This document shows, in pieces, positions 35,004-45,134 of a stretch of 64,000 nt of DNA. The stretch's first letter is position 1; each line of letters opens with the position of its first letter. The DNA is taken from contig JANSYP010000005.1 in NCBI GenBank assembly GCA_024742405.1, positions 62,001 through 126,000 on the forward strand, written 5' to 3'. The notes below the pieces were generated by a model. That model was given only the letters and a program-made list of their open reading frames with translations. It made no database searches and was not told where the DNA came from. The stretch comes from Paracoccaceae bacterium. Its GTDB lineage: Bacteria; Pseudomonadota; Alphaproteobacteria; Rhodobacterales; Rhodobacteraceae. The position numbers and the translations under genes are program-made.

Positions 35004-37061
35004 TTGACTGCTACTGATCCCGCCAAGGATTCTCTCGTCGTCTTTACGCCTTCGGGCAAGCGCGGGCGCTTTGCTGTAGGTACGCCGATTCTGACCGCGG
35101 CACGGCAGCTCGGCGTCGATTTGGACAGCGTCTGCGGTGGGCGCGGGATCTGCTCAAAATGCCAGATTGCGCCGGGAAGCGGTGATTTCTCCAAGCACGG
35201 GATCACCGTCGCGGCCGATGCGCTGTCGCCTTGGAACGCGGTCGAGGAACGCTACCAGCAGAAACGAGGGCTGAAACCAGGCCGGCGTCTGGGCTGTCAG
35301 GCAACGGTGCAAGGCGATGTGGTCATTGACGTGCCGCCCGAAAGCCAGGTCCACCGCCAGGTCGTACGCAAGGCCGCGACCGCGCGCGACATCCGCATGG
35401 ATCCCGCCACACGCCTGATCGCAGTGGCGGTGCAGGAGCCCGACATGGACGAGCCCTCGGGCGACTTCGAACGGCTCCGGGCAGCGTTGCTGGAAAGCGG
35501 GTTGACCGAGGCACGCACCATCACCGCTGATCTGCGCGTCCTGCAAAAGCTCCAACCCGCGCTGCGCAAGGGAAAGTGGGAGGTGACGGTCGCCCTCCAC
35601 CAGCCGGCGGGCAGCGACCAGGCGAAGGTTCTCGATCTCTGGCCAGGCTTCTATGACGGCCCGCTTTGCGGACTGGCCATCGATCTGGGCTCCACCACCG
35701 TCGCGGCGCACCTGTGCGATCTGCGCGACGGGCGTGTGCTGGCGTCGGGCGGGGTGATGAACCCGCAGATCCGGTTCGGCGAGGACCTGATGAGCCGGGT
35801 CTCCTACGCGATGATGAACGAAGGCGGCGCGGCCGAGATGTGCACCGCCGTGCGGGCCGCCCTGCGCGATCTGGCGATCGGCGTTGCCGAGGACGCAGGC
35901 GTGCTACCAGAGGCGATCTTCGAGGCCGTCATCGTCTGCAACCCGGTGATGCACCATCTGCTGCTGGGGGTCGATCCGGTAGAGTTGGGCCAGGCGCCCT
36001 TCGCCCTCGCCGCCTCAGGGGCGCTGACATTCGATGCAAACGAGATCGATCTGACAGGCATCAATCCCGGCGCACAGGTCTATATGCTGCCCTGCATCGC
36101 GGGCCATGTCGGCGCCGACGCCGCCGCGGTCGTGTTGTCGGAAGCGCCGGGCGAGACCGAAGAGCTGACGCTGGTCGTCGATGTCGGAACGAATGCCGAG
36201 ATCGTGCTGGGCAATCGCGATCAGGTGCTCGCTTGTTCCTCGCCCACAGGCCCGGCCTTCGAGGGTGCGCAGATCAGCTCCGGCCAGCGCGCGGCGCCCG
36301 GTGCAATCGAGCGGGTCGAGATCGATCCCGAAACCAAGATCCCGCGCTTTCGTGTCATCGGCTCGGAACTCTGGTCCGACGATCCCGGCTTTGCCGAAGC
36401 GACCGAGGGCACGGGCATCAGCGGCATCTGCGGGTCGGGCATCATCGAGGCCGTGGCCGAGATGCGCATGGCCGGACTGCTCGACGCTTCTGGCCTGATC
36501 GGATCGCGCGAGGCCACCGACAGCGACAGGATGCGGCCCGATGGCCGGACCTGGTCCTACATGCTCCATGACGGACGCGCCGAAGACGGCCCCCTGATCT
36601 GCGTCACGCAGGGCGATGTCCGGGCGATCCAGCTTGCGAAATCCGCGCTCTATGCCGGGGCGCGGCTCCTGATGGACGAGGTCGGCGCCGATAGCGTCAG
36701 CCGTATTGTGCTGGCCGGTGCCTTCGGGGCCCATATCTCGCCCAAGCATGCGATGGTGCTGGGCATGATCCCCGATTGCGCGCTCGACCAAGTCGTCTCA
36801 GCCGGCAACGCGGCGGGCACCGGAGCGCGGATCGCGCTGTGCAACCGTGCCGCGCGGGTCGAGATAGAAGCGACGGTCGGCACGATCACCAAGGTCGAGA
36901 CCGCGATCGCGCCGCGGTTTCAGGAGCATTTCGTGAACGCCAACGCCTTGCCCCATGCGACCGACCCGTTCCCCGAGCTTGCCAAGGTCGCGCCACTGCC
37001 CAACGTCAGCTTCAATACCGGGGCGGACCGTCCGAACCGGCGCCGGCGCCGCGCCAGCTAG
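35004..37061 (+). CDS. ASKHA-domain protein with ferredoxin, RACo-like corrinoid activator
   Basis: A 685-residue protein. The N-terminal [2Fe-2S] domain has Cys44, Cys50, Cys53 (SVCGGRGICSKC) and Cys98 (RRLGCQA). A linker domain follows, then the actin-like ATPase: LAIDLGSTTVAAHLCD (about 225), VVIVCNPVMHHLLLG and LVVDVGTNAEIVLG. This is the architecture of reductive activators of corrinoid methyltransferases (RACo/DUF4445). The start is TTG 35004 with AAGGA nine bases upstream. No corrinoid protein or methyltransferase gene is next to it, and a short acyl-CoA ligase gene follows after 4 bases. Confidence 0.85.
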   Translation: MTATDPAKDSLVVFTPSGKRGRFAVGTPILTAARQLGVDLDSVCGGRGICSKCQIAPGSGDFSKHGITVAADALSPWNAVEERYQQKRGLKPGRRLGCQATVQGDVVIDVPPESQVHRQVVRKAATARDIRMDPATRLIAVAVQEPDMDEPSGDFERLRAALLESGLTEARTITADLRVLQKLQPALRKGKWEVTVALHQPAGSDQAKVLDLWPGFYDGPLCGLAIDLGSTTVAAHLCDLRDGRVLASGGVMNPQIRFGEDLMSRVSYAMMNEGGAAEMCTAVRAALRDLAIGVAEDAGVLPEAIFEAVIVCNPVMHHLLLGVDPVELGQAPFALAASGALTFDANEIDLTGINPGAQVYMLPCIAGHVGADAAAVVLSEAPGETEELTLVVDVGTNAEIVLGNRDQVLACSSPTGPAFEGAQISSGQRAAPGAIERVEIDPETKIPRFRVIGSELWSDDPGFAEATEGTGISGICGSGIIEAVAEMRMAGLLDASGLIGSREATDSDRMRPDGRTWSYMLHDGRAEDGPLICVTQGDVRAIQLAKSALYAGARLLMDEVGADSVSRIVLAGAFGAHISPKHAMVLGMIPDCALDQVVSAGNAAGTGARIALCNRAARVEIEATVGTITKVETAIAPRFQEHFVNANALPHATDPFPELAKVAPLPNVSFNTGADRPNRRRRRAS

Positions 37062-37065
37062 GCCG

Positions 37066-38259
37066 GTGGCGGAGCGTTGCGACTGGCGCGACGGGGCGCA
37101 GGTTCTTGGACCGGACGCGCTGCGGATCAGGGTGTTGCGCGCCTATGACCGGGCCGGACGCGGTGGCGACCTCGCGCTCGACAGCGCCGATTGCGACCTT
37201 TCGGTCGGCTTGGCCTTTGGGCCGGTCGAAGACGGCCCCCGGCTGATCACGCGCACCGCCGGCAGCACCGGACTGCCGCGCCGGGTGATCCGGAGCCACG
37301 CCTCCTGGACGGCCTCCTTTGCGATCATGGCGGAGCGGTTCGGCATCTCGCCCGACGACCGTTATGGTGTCCTCGGCGATCTGTCCCATTCGCTCAGCTT
37401 TTATGCCCTCGCCGAAGGCTTGCATCTCGGCACCACAGTCTGGCTGGCCGGCGGCGCCGCGCCTGCGGCGATGGCCCGCGAATTGGCCGAAGCTGGCGTC
37501 ACTGTGCTCTATGCGACGCCGACCCAGCTCCGGGCACTTGAGCGGGCCAGCGATCCCGACCTCCGCCTTCCCCTACTTCGGCTGGTGCTTGTTGGCGGCG
37601 GGCCTTTCGATGGCGCCGCGGCGCGCGCCACCCTGCGGCTGTTCCCCCAGGCACGGACAGAGGTCTTTTACGGGACCTCAGAGACCAGTTTCCTGACCCT
37701 TGGGGGACCGCGCAACGATGGCTTGGCGCCGGCGTTTCCAGGTGTCGATCTGGTGCTTTGCCGCCCGGATGGATCGATCTGCGCATCGAACGAGACCGGC
37801 GAGGTCCGGGTCAGCGGACCCTATATCGCACGGGGATACGCCGACGGAGACGGCCCCGTTGCGACCGGCGCGCGCCGCGATGGCCACGGGCGCGTGACAC
37901 TCGGCGAGCAGGGGGTGCGGGACGCCGATGGCATGGTCCGCATCCTCGGTCGCGGCGCACGGATGGTCACAGTGGCTGACCGCAATGTTTTTCCGGCGGC
38001 CGTTGAATCCTGGCTTCTCGCACAGGACGGGATCGGCCATGCAGTGGTGCTGCCGCGGCCCGACGCCCTGCGCGGGCACCGTCTTGAGGCCGCGATCTGC
38101 TGGCGCGGCGGGGATCTGGGCCGTTTGCGCAGGGATCTGCGCGGCGCGCTCGGACCCGAAGCGACACCTGCTCGCCTGGTCGCGCTGGAGGACTGGCCGC
38201 TGCTGCCCTCCGGCAAGACCGATCTGGCGCGGGTCCGGGCCGCGCTCGCGCTGCCATGA
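37066..38259 (+). CDS. Short acyl-CoA ligase / AMP-dependent synthetase
   Basis: A 397-residue adenylate-forming enzyme, about 120 residues shorter than typical members at the N-terminus. The P-loop TAGSTGLPRRVIRS, the A5 motif VFYGTSETSF, the A7-A8 block (GEVRVSGPYIARGY, VRDADGMVRILGRGARMV) and the C-terminal Lys in LLPSGKTDLAR are present, so adenylation and thioesterification look possible. Start GTG 37066 lies 4 bases after the RACo-like stop. Its stop overlaps the ATG of the thiolase gene, suggesting joint metabolism of one acyl substrate. Confidence 0.82.
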   Translation: MAERCDWRDGAQVLGPDALRIRVLRAYDRAGRGGDLALDSADCDLSVGLAFGPVEDGPRLITRTAGSTGLPRRVIRSHASWTASFAIMAERFGISPDDRYGVLGDLSHSLSFYALAEGLHLGTTVWLAGGAAPAAMARELAEAGVTVLYATPTQLRALERASDPDLRLPLLRLVLVGGGPFDGAAARATLRLFPQARTEVFYGTSETSFLTLGGPRNDGLAPAFPGVDLVLCRPDGSICASNETGEVRVSGPYIARGYADGDGPVATGARRDGHGRVTLGEQGVRDADGMVRILGRGARMVTVADRNVFPAAVESWLLAQDGIGHAVVLPRPDALRGHRLEAAICWRGGDLGRLRRDLRGALGPEATPARLVALEDWPLLPSGKTDLARVRAALALP

Positions 38260-39341
38260 ACGCGCGCATCCTCGCGGCCAAACGCAGCCCGGTCTGCCCG
38301 AGCGGCGGGGCCTTCAAACAATGCTCCATCGAAGCACTCGCGGCCCCGGTGATCGCAGCCCTTCTCGATGCCGCAGGAGTCGCGGCGGAAGAGGTGGATG
38401 AGGTGATCCTCGGCAACGCGCTCGGGGCCGGGGGCAATCCGGCGCGGCGCGTGGCGTTGGCGGCGGGCCTGCCCGAGAGTGTCGCAGGCCTCACGCTCGA
38501 CCGGCAATGCGCCTCGGGCCTCGACGCGCTGCGCATTGCCGCCGCCATGGTGGACAGCGGTCAGGCGCGCGTCATCATCGCGGGTGGGGCCGAAAGCCAT
38601 TCGACGCGCCCCGTCCGCACGGCACGCGACACGGGTCTGGTCTATGAACAGGCCCGTTTCACCCCTTGGGTCACCCGCGATCCAGACATGGCCGCGGCAG
38701 CGGCGGACCTCGCCCGGCGGCGGGGTATCTCCCGGCATGCAGCCGACGCCTATGCCATCGAAAGCCACGCCAAGGCCCGCAGGGCTGGAAAGCGCCTCTC
38801 CGAGGAAATCGTGCCCGTATCAGGCGTGGACCGGGATGGCTTCACGCGCACACTCACCGCCGAGACCGCGGCGCGGGCGCGCATGCTTGCGGACCCGGTG
38901 AGTGCCGCGAACATGGCCGTCTCCGCGGATGGCGCCGGCTTTTGCCTCGTCGCGGCGGCGGACTTGAGAGCGCCGGCAACGGCACGGATTGCGGCGGCAG
39001 CGACCCTCGGCGCGGATCCGTTGGAACCCGGTTTGTCTGCGCTGCCGGCAATCGCGGCGGTGCTTGAAGCTGCGGGCCTGCGCGCCATTGACCTCGCCGC
39101 GATAGACTTGATGGAAGCCTTCGCGGTTCAGGCGATCGCAACGATCGATTCAGCGGGCTTCGATCCGGACCTGGTCAATCCGGCGGGCGGCGCGATCGCC
39201 CGGGGCCACCCGATCGGAGCGTCCGGGGCCATCGGCGCGGTGCGCGCAGTCCATGAGCTGCAACGATCGGGCGGGCCCGTGCTCGCGGCCATACCGGCCG
39301 CAGGCGGGGTCGGCACTGCCGTCATTCTGACGCCAGGCTAG
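38256..39341 (+). CDS. Thiolase-like protein with altered second catalytic motif
   Basis: A 361-residue thiolase-fold protein. The nucleophile Cys85 in LDRQCASGLDALRIA is conserved, as is GHPIGASGA with the His. The C-terminal CxGGG motif, whose Cys acts as general acid/base, is replaced: the sequence reads LAAIPAAGGVGTAV, with no Cys. The protein is shorter than the usual 390 residues. Standard thiolysis is therefore doubtful; it may be a modified condensing enzyme or a partner lacking one function. It is coupled to the acyl-CoA ligase (ATGA) and overlaps the convergent glycosyltransferase end by 20 bases. Confidence 0.8.
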   Translation: MNARILAAKRSPVCPSGGAFKQCSIEALAAPVIAALLDAAGVAAEEVDEVILGNALGAGGNPARRVALAAGLPESVAGLTLDRQCASGLDALRIAAAMVDSGQARVIIAGGAESHSTRPVRTARDTGLVYEQARFTPWVTRDPDMAAAAADLARRRGISRHAADAYAIESHAKARRAGKRLSEEIVPVSGVDRDGFTRTLTAETAARARMLADPVSAANMAVSADGAGFCLVAAADLRAPATARIAAAATLGADPLEPGLSALPAIAAVLEAAGLRAIDLAAIDLMEAFAVQAIATIDSAGFDPDLVNPAGGAIARGHPIGASGAIGAVRAVHELQRSGGPVLAAIPAAGGVGTAVILTPG

Positions 39342-40455
39342 GCGCGTTTCCCGGCGCCACGCGATCAAGGGCTTCAGCCATCACCGTCGCGGTGTCTGCC
39401 CACCGCGGCAGCTTGGCACCCGCGATCTGCGCCCCGGCTTCGGCCCTTGTGCGGGCTTCGGGCTCGGTCATCAGCTGCCGCAAGGCCCCCGCGAACGCCT
39501 GTGCGTCATCGGTCGGCACCAGCGCGCCGGCCGCATCCGGCACGGTGTCGGGGATTGCGCTGTTGCGGCAGGTGACGATTGGCAGACCGTGGCTCAGCGC
39601 CTCCGCAAAGACCATACCGTAGCCTTCGAGCCGGGAGGCCAGGGCGAAAACCGCGGCACTGCGGTAGAGGTGGGAAAGCTCTGCCTCGGATATCTCGCCC
39701 CGAAATTGAACGCGTTCCGACAGTCCGAGCCGCGCCGATTGCGCGACGAGCGCCGCGGCGGTGGCAGGGTCGCGCGGCGCACCCGCGATGACAGCCTGCC
39801 AGGGCAGGTCGACCAGACGCGCGAGCGCCTCGAGCAGAACATCGTGGCCCTTGCGCGGCACAAGTGTTCCGACTGACAGAATGAGCGGCGGCTCTACAGG
39901 CGCGCGCGGGCCCAGGGGCTTCGGCACCCCCGGCAGGGCCACGCTGATCTTCGTCTCTGGCACACCGAAGCTGCGGATCAGGTCTTCGCGGGTGCGCGGG
40001 CTCGGCACGACAACATGCGCCGCGCGCTGCAGATTGGCTCGTTCGGTGCGCCGCAGCCACGCGGCCCTATCGGGCGCAAGTCCCGTTTCCAGGGCCAGTG
40101 GATGGTGAATCATCGCCACGAATGGCGCGCGCAACCGCGCGAACTCGATCGGCTCCAGCGCGCCTACGACAAAGCCGTCGAGGATGGCCGGAACCTCGGG
40201 CGACAGTGCCGCAAGGACCCGACCGGTGGTCGCGACCTCCCAAGCAGAGGGGGCGGGAAACCCACCGGGAAGGCGCAGTGACCGTACCGGGCGGCCCATT
40301 CTGCGCAGCTCCAGAAGCACCTGTTTTTCATAGATATATCCGCCGGTGCGGGTGTCTGGATCGCCGGGAATCAGAAAAGCTGCTGCGCCAGGGAACAAAC
40401 CGCCCCCGGGATTGTTATAGCCTTGTCTACTTGGCAGGTTTTCGCCGCGCACCAT
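39322..40455 (-). CDS. GT4-family glycosyltransferase
   Basis: About 377 residues if ATG 40455 is used; TTG 40398, just before the conserved AAFLIPGDPDTRTGGYIYEK block, is an alternative with a G-rich site. The GT-B fold pattern is clear: RAAHVVVPSPRTREDLIRSF, the nucleotide-sugar domain start ILSVGTLVPRKGHDVLLEAL, and the retaining-enzyme E-x7-E region ALASRLEGYGMVFAEALSHG. The acceptor is unknown. It is monocistronic and divergent from opgH, so a role in cell-surface glycans is plausible but unproven. Confidence 0.85.
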   Translation of the reverse strand: MVRGENLPSRQGYNNPGGGLFPGAAAFLIPGDPDTRTGGYIYEKQVLLELRRMGRPVRSLRLPGGFPAPSAWEVATTGRVLAALSPEVPAILDGFVVGALEPIEFARLRAPFVAMIHHPLALETGLAPDRAAWLRRTERANLQRAAHVVVPSPRTREDLIRSFGVPETKISVALPGVPKPLGPRAPVEPPLILSVGTLVPRKGHDVLLEALARLVDLPWQAVIAGAPRDPATAAALVAQSARLGLSERVQFRGEISEAELSHLYRSAAVFALASRLEGYGMVFAEALSHGLPIVTCRNSAIPDTVPDAAGALVPTDDAQAFAGALRQLMTEPEARTRAEAGAQIAGAKLPRWADTATVMAEALDRVAPGNAPSLASE

Positions 40456-40565
40456 AATGTCACTGTGTGATCACATTGAATTCGTTTAGACCGCTTCAAT
40501 ATTCTGCGGATGCAAACACCCGCTCCCCACCGGTCGCCCACTGACCAAGCCATGAGTACCTGCGT

Positions 40566-42383
40566 ATGACTAACGCTGCACTGCAAATCGAACCCCAGGC
40601 CATCGACCGCGACGATTGGGCCCCCGGCCCGGTGTTCGGCCAGCCCACGCCAAGGCATCTTCGTCGGCGCCGGCACGTCTTCCTGGCGCTGACGCTGGCC
40701 ACTGTGGTCGGGCTGATCGGCGCGCTGGCGTGGCTCATGCACCATGGCGGAATCACCTTGATTGAGGGCGCGATGCTCGTCGCCTTTTCGGCCACGTTGC
40801 CCTGGTTGGCGGTCGGCTTTTGGAATGGGATCATCGGCTTCCTGCTCGACTGGCGTTACGCGGAGCCCGGCACCAAAGTGACGCCCGCGCTCGCTCGCGA
40901 ACGGCCCGACGCCCCGATCCAGTCTCGCGTCGCGATCGTGATGGCTGTCCGCAACGAGAATGTCGCCCAGGCTGTCCGGCGGCTGGAGCGGATACAGCTT
41001 GGCCTTAACAGGACCGATTGGGCCGATCAGTTCGACTTTCACCTGCTCAGCGACAGCGACGATCCAACGATCGCCGCGAACGAGGCCGGCGCCGTCGCGG
41101 CCTGGCGCGCCCGCTCGCCCGATGCGCGCATCCATTACCGTTGCCGGACCGACAATTCCGGGTTCAAGGCCGGCAATATCATGGAGTTTCTCGACCGCTG
41201 CGGCGACGAGTACGAATTCTATCTGCCGCTCGACGCAGACAGCATGATGGGGCCATCGGCGATCCTGCGGCTGGTGCGGGTGATGGAGGCCTCTCCCGAG
41301 ATCGGCATTTTGCAGGGTCTGGTGGTCGGCACGCCGTCGCGCACGTTCTTCACCCGTGCGTTCCAGTTCGGCATGCGCCACGGCATGCGCGCCTACACGC
41401 TCGGCTCCGCCTGGTGGCAGGGCGATTGCGGGCCTTACTGGGGCCATAACGCGCTGATCCGCTGTCAGGCGTTCCGGCTGCATTGCCGCCTGCCGCATCT
41501 TGAGGGAAGCGGGCCGCTCGCCGGCGACATCCTCTCCCATGATCAGATCGAAGCCTCGATGATGCGGCGCGCCGGCTATGAGGTCCGCGTGCTGCCGGTG
41601 GAGGACCAGAGTTTCGAGGACAACCCGCCGAGCCTGCCCGACTTCATCAAGCGCGAACTGCGCTGGTGCAACGGCAACTTCCAGTATCTGCGCCTGCTGC
41701 GCATGCCCGGATTGCTGCCCGTCAGCCGGGTTCAGATCTCGCTGGCCATCATGATGTATGTCGGCGCCCCGGCCTGGTTTCTGTTCCTCGCGCTGACCGC
41801 CGGTCTGGTGGGCGGCACCGATCAGATCAGCGTGATCCCCCTGGCCCAGGGTCTGACCTTTTTCGCCGTGATCATGTCGGTCAACCTGATGCCGAAACTG
41901 ATGGGGCTGGCCCAGGTCCTCGTCAGCAGCACGGAAAGCCGCCGCTATGGCGGACGGCTGAGGCTGCTGGCCGGCGGGCTCTGCGAGATCATCTTTGGCA
42001 TGCTGATCGCCCCCGCCGTCGCCCTGGCCGTCACGATCTTTGTCATCGGCATGATGATGGGCCGGCGCATCCGCTGGGACGCGCAACAGCGCGACCGGGC
42101 ACAGCTCGCATGGTCGGAAGCGGCGCGCGCGCTCTGGCCCCAGACCATCGCCGGCACGGCCTTTGGTATCTATATCGGGCTGACGGTGCCCTGGGCGCTC
42201 ATCTTTGCCGCCCCGATCATCATCTCGCTGGGTGGAGCGATCCCCCTGGCGGTGCTGAGCACGCATCCCGCGCTCGGCGCATGGTCGCGACGCATCGGGC
42301 TATTCGACATCCCCGAGGACCGCGCCGCGCAGGAGATCGCGTTCGACGGCATTGAAACCCCGGCCAAGGCCGCCACCTTCTAG
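40566..42383 (+). CDS. opgH: Glucan glucosyltransferase H (OpgH/MdoH)
   Basis: A 605-residue inner-membrane GT2 enzyme that polymerises UDP-glucose into the backbone of osmoregulated periplasmic glucans. Two helices (about 40-90) precede the catalytic domain: AIVMAVRNEN, LLSDSDDPTIAANE, LPLDADSMMG, the acceptor-region GHNALIRCQAF and the RELRWCNGN motif corresponding to QxxRW. Further helices follow. It is shorter than the enterobacterial protein. The usual partner opgG is not adjacent; a YceI-family gene follows after 31 bases. Confidence 0.93.
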   Translation: MTNAALQIEPQAIDRDDWAPGPVFGQPTPRHLRRRRHVFLALTLATVVGLIGALAWLMHHGGITLIEGAMLVAFSATLPWLAVGFWNGIIGFLLDWRYAEPGTKVTPALARERPDAPIQSRVAIVMAVRNENVAQAVRRLERIQLGLNRTDWADQFDFHLLSDSDDPTIAANEAGAVAAWRARSPDARIHYRCRTDNSGFKAGNIMEFLDRCGDEYEFYLPLDADSMMGPSAILRLVRVMEASPEIGILQGLVVGTPSRTFFTRAFQFGMRHGMRAYTLGSAWWQGDCGPYWGHNALIRCQAFRLHCRLPHLEGSGPLAGDILSHDQIEASMMRRAGYEVRVLPVEDQSFEDNPPSLPDFIKRELRWCNGNFQYLRLLRMPGLLPVSRVQISLAIMMYVGAPAWFLFLALTAGLVGGTDQISVIPLAQGLTFFAVIMSVNLMPKLMGLAQVLVSSTESRRYGGRLRLLAGGLCEIIFGMLIAPAVALAVTIFVIGMMMGRRIRWDAQQRDRAQLAWSEAARALWPQTIAGTAFGIYIGLTVPWALIFAAPIIISLGGAIPLAVLSTHPALGAWSRRIGLFDIPEDRAAQEIAFDGIETPAKAATF

Positions 42384-42414
42384 GGTCACTGACCACCGCC
42401 TAAGGATGCTTCAC

Positions 42415-43008
42415 ATGCGCCGCTCCGTCCTCGCCGCTGTTCTGTTTTTCCCGGCTGCGCACGGGGCGGCGCCGGCGATGGCGGATCCCGCCACTTATGT
42501 GATCGATCCCGAACATACGGTGGTCGCACTGATGGTGGATCACCTGGGCTACGCAAAGACGTTGCTGCAATTCACAGACGTGAGCGGCAGTTTCGTCTAT
42601 GACGACGAGACCCAGACGCTGTCTGACGTCACGGCGACGGTCGGGGCGGACAGCATCGAATCCTTCAGCGAACGGCGCGACGGACATGTTCGCGGGAAGG
42701 ATTTCCTTGATGTTGCGACCTTCCCCGAGATCACCTTTACGGCCGATGGCGGCACACCGGCGAGCGACACCACCGGAACAGTCGAGGGCACACTCACCCT
42801 GCTGGGTCAGTCGCTGCCGATGGAGCTGGAGGTGACGTTGAACAAGATCGCGCCCTACCCGTTCCTGCATCAGAAAGAGACGATCGGCGTAAGTGCCCGC
42901 GGCACGATCACCCGCAGCGACTTTGGCATGACCTATGCCGTGGAGGGCGGCATCGTCGGCGATACGGTCGACGTGCTGATCGAGGTCGAAGCGCTGCGCG
43001 AAGACTGA
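42415..43008 (+). CDS. YceI family periplasmic protein
   Basis: A 197-residue protein with signal peptide MRRSVLAAVLFFPAAHGA and a YceI lipocalin-like beta barrel: YVIDPEHTVVALMVDHLGYA, FTDVSGSFVYDDET, GKDFLDVATFPEITFTA, and the closing FGMTYAVEGGIVGDTVDVLI. YceI proteins bind polyisoprenoids or similar amphipathic molecules in the periplasm. The start at ATG 42415 has AAGGAT eight bases upstream. It follows opgH closely and may be co-transcribed with it. The 135 bases after it carry only GC-rich intergenic sequence. Confidence 0.9.
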   Translation: MRRSVLAAVLFFPAAHGAAPAMADPATYVIDPEHTVVALMVDHLGYAKTLLQFTDVSGSFVYDDETQTLSDVTATVGADSIESFSERRDGHVRGKDFLDVATFPEITFTADGGTPASDTTGTVEGTLTLLGQSLPMELEVTLNKIAPYPFLHQKETIGVSARGTITRSDFGMTYAVEGGIVGDTVDVLIEVEALRED

Positions 43009-43143
43009 CCGGCGGCGACCGCTCCGGGAGCACTCCCGCCCGTCGTCGCCCGTTCCGGACGCCTCCCGTTGGGCCGCGCAGGCGCTGACGCGCCTGCAGC
43101 AGCCCCCGGCAGGTCGGACATCACACCGCCAGGCAGTTGCCTT

Positions 43144-44176
<1,033 letters not shown>

Positions 44177-44190
<14 letters not shown>

Positions 44191-45007
44191 TTGGATCCTC
44201 ACTTGTGGCTAAAGAGGCAGGCGCGGCTTCGGGGAACCGCCAGGCTGCGACATCCTCGGCGATGGCCTGTGCGGCCGCCGTCAGTTTCGGGAGTTCTGCT
44301 GTCAGCCCTTCGAGCGTACAGCGGGTGAGCGCTCCGGTCAGCGACAGCCCACCCAGCAGGCGCCCGCGCGGCGACAGCACCGGCACGGCGACGCATGTGA
44401 TGCCGGGCTCGTGCTCTTCGCGGTCGAAGGCGTAGCCATCGGCATGGATCTGCACGAGCTCCTGCCGGAGGGTGGCCTCATCGGTGATGGTCGTTTGCGT
44501 GAACCGGTGAAAGGATTGCTGCGGCAGAACGCGGTCGAGCTCAGCCGCTCCGGCATAGGCCAGCATCGCCTTGCCCACGCCGGTGCAATAGGCCGGCCCA
44601 ACCCGCCCGGCCTGACTGAACATATCCACCGGGCGCTTGGCATTGCGCTTGTCGACATAGAGCACATGGGCGCCGTCGAGCTGCGCCAGATGCACCGTTT
44701 CGCCGGTCTCCGCGCTCAGCCGGTCGAGATGACTGCGCGCGAGCGGTGCCAGGCTCGATTGAGTCCAGGCGGCATGGGCGAGCCGGACGAGCCGGACGCC
44801 GAGCGCATAGGTCTGGGTTTCGGGATCGTGGGTCAGCATGCCCTGACTGACGAGCGTCTGCAGCAGCCGGTAGAGCGTGGCCTTCGGCAAACCGCACACT
44901 GTCTGCAACTCCGCCAGGCGCGTCGGGCGGCCAAAGCTCGCCACGCGGTCCAGAACGCCGAGCGCTTTGCCCACCGTTCCATCGCCGGGGGGGGGCACCT
45001 CCGTCAT
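44177..45007 (-). CDS. IclR-family transcriptional regulator of the galactoside locus
   Basis: A 276-residue regulator. The winged helix-turn-helix covers about 10-70 ([34 protein letters not shown]). The ligand-binding IclR effector domain follows, with [33 protein letters not shown] and [10 protein letters not shown]-like strands. Start ATG 45007 has a strong GGGAGGAT site. It is transcribed away from the ten-gene galactoside operon and sits before the ATPase gene, so it is the probable regulator of both directions. Whether it represses or activates cannot be read from sequence. Confidence 0.9.
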
Positions 45008-45092
45008 CGCTATCCTCCCTGCCCTCCCGCCTTTGAGTGGCGGGTCGAGTGTTGACAAGCTTAGGCGAGTCGGTGTGTGCTTTTCAATATAA

Positions 45093-45105
45093 GAAACGAC
45101 GTCTC
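45093..45105. promoter_or_regulatory. Candidate IclR-type operator in galactoside divergent promoter
   Basis: The 127-base gap between the IclR gene and the binding-protein gene contains the imperfect palindrome GAAACGACGTCTC, 13 bases with one mismatched pair, inside an AT-rich stretch that includes a TATAAG promoter-like hexamer (45088-45093). IclR regulators bind such short palindromes. The assignment is tentative. Confidence 0.3.
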
Positions 45106-45134
45106 ACATAGTGGAACATTCTGGGAGGATCTCC

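Noticed and set aside
40371-42266. Minus-strand open frame of 631 codons opposite opgH
   Set aside because: Antisense shadow; opgH has all catalytic motifs and membrane helices, the shadow has none.
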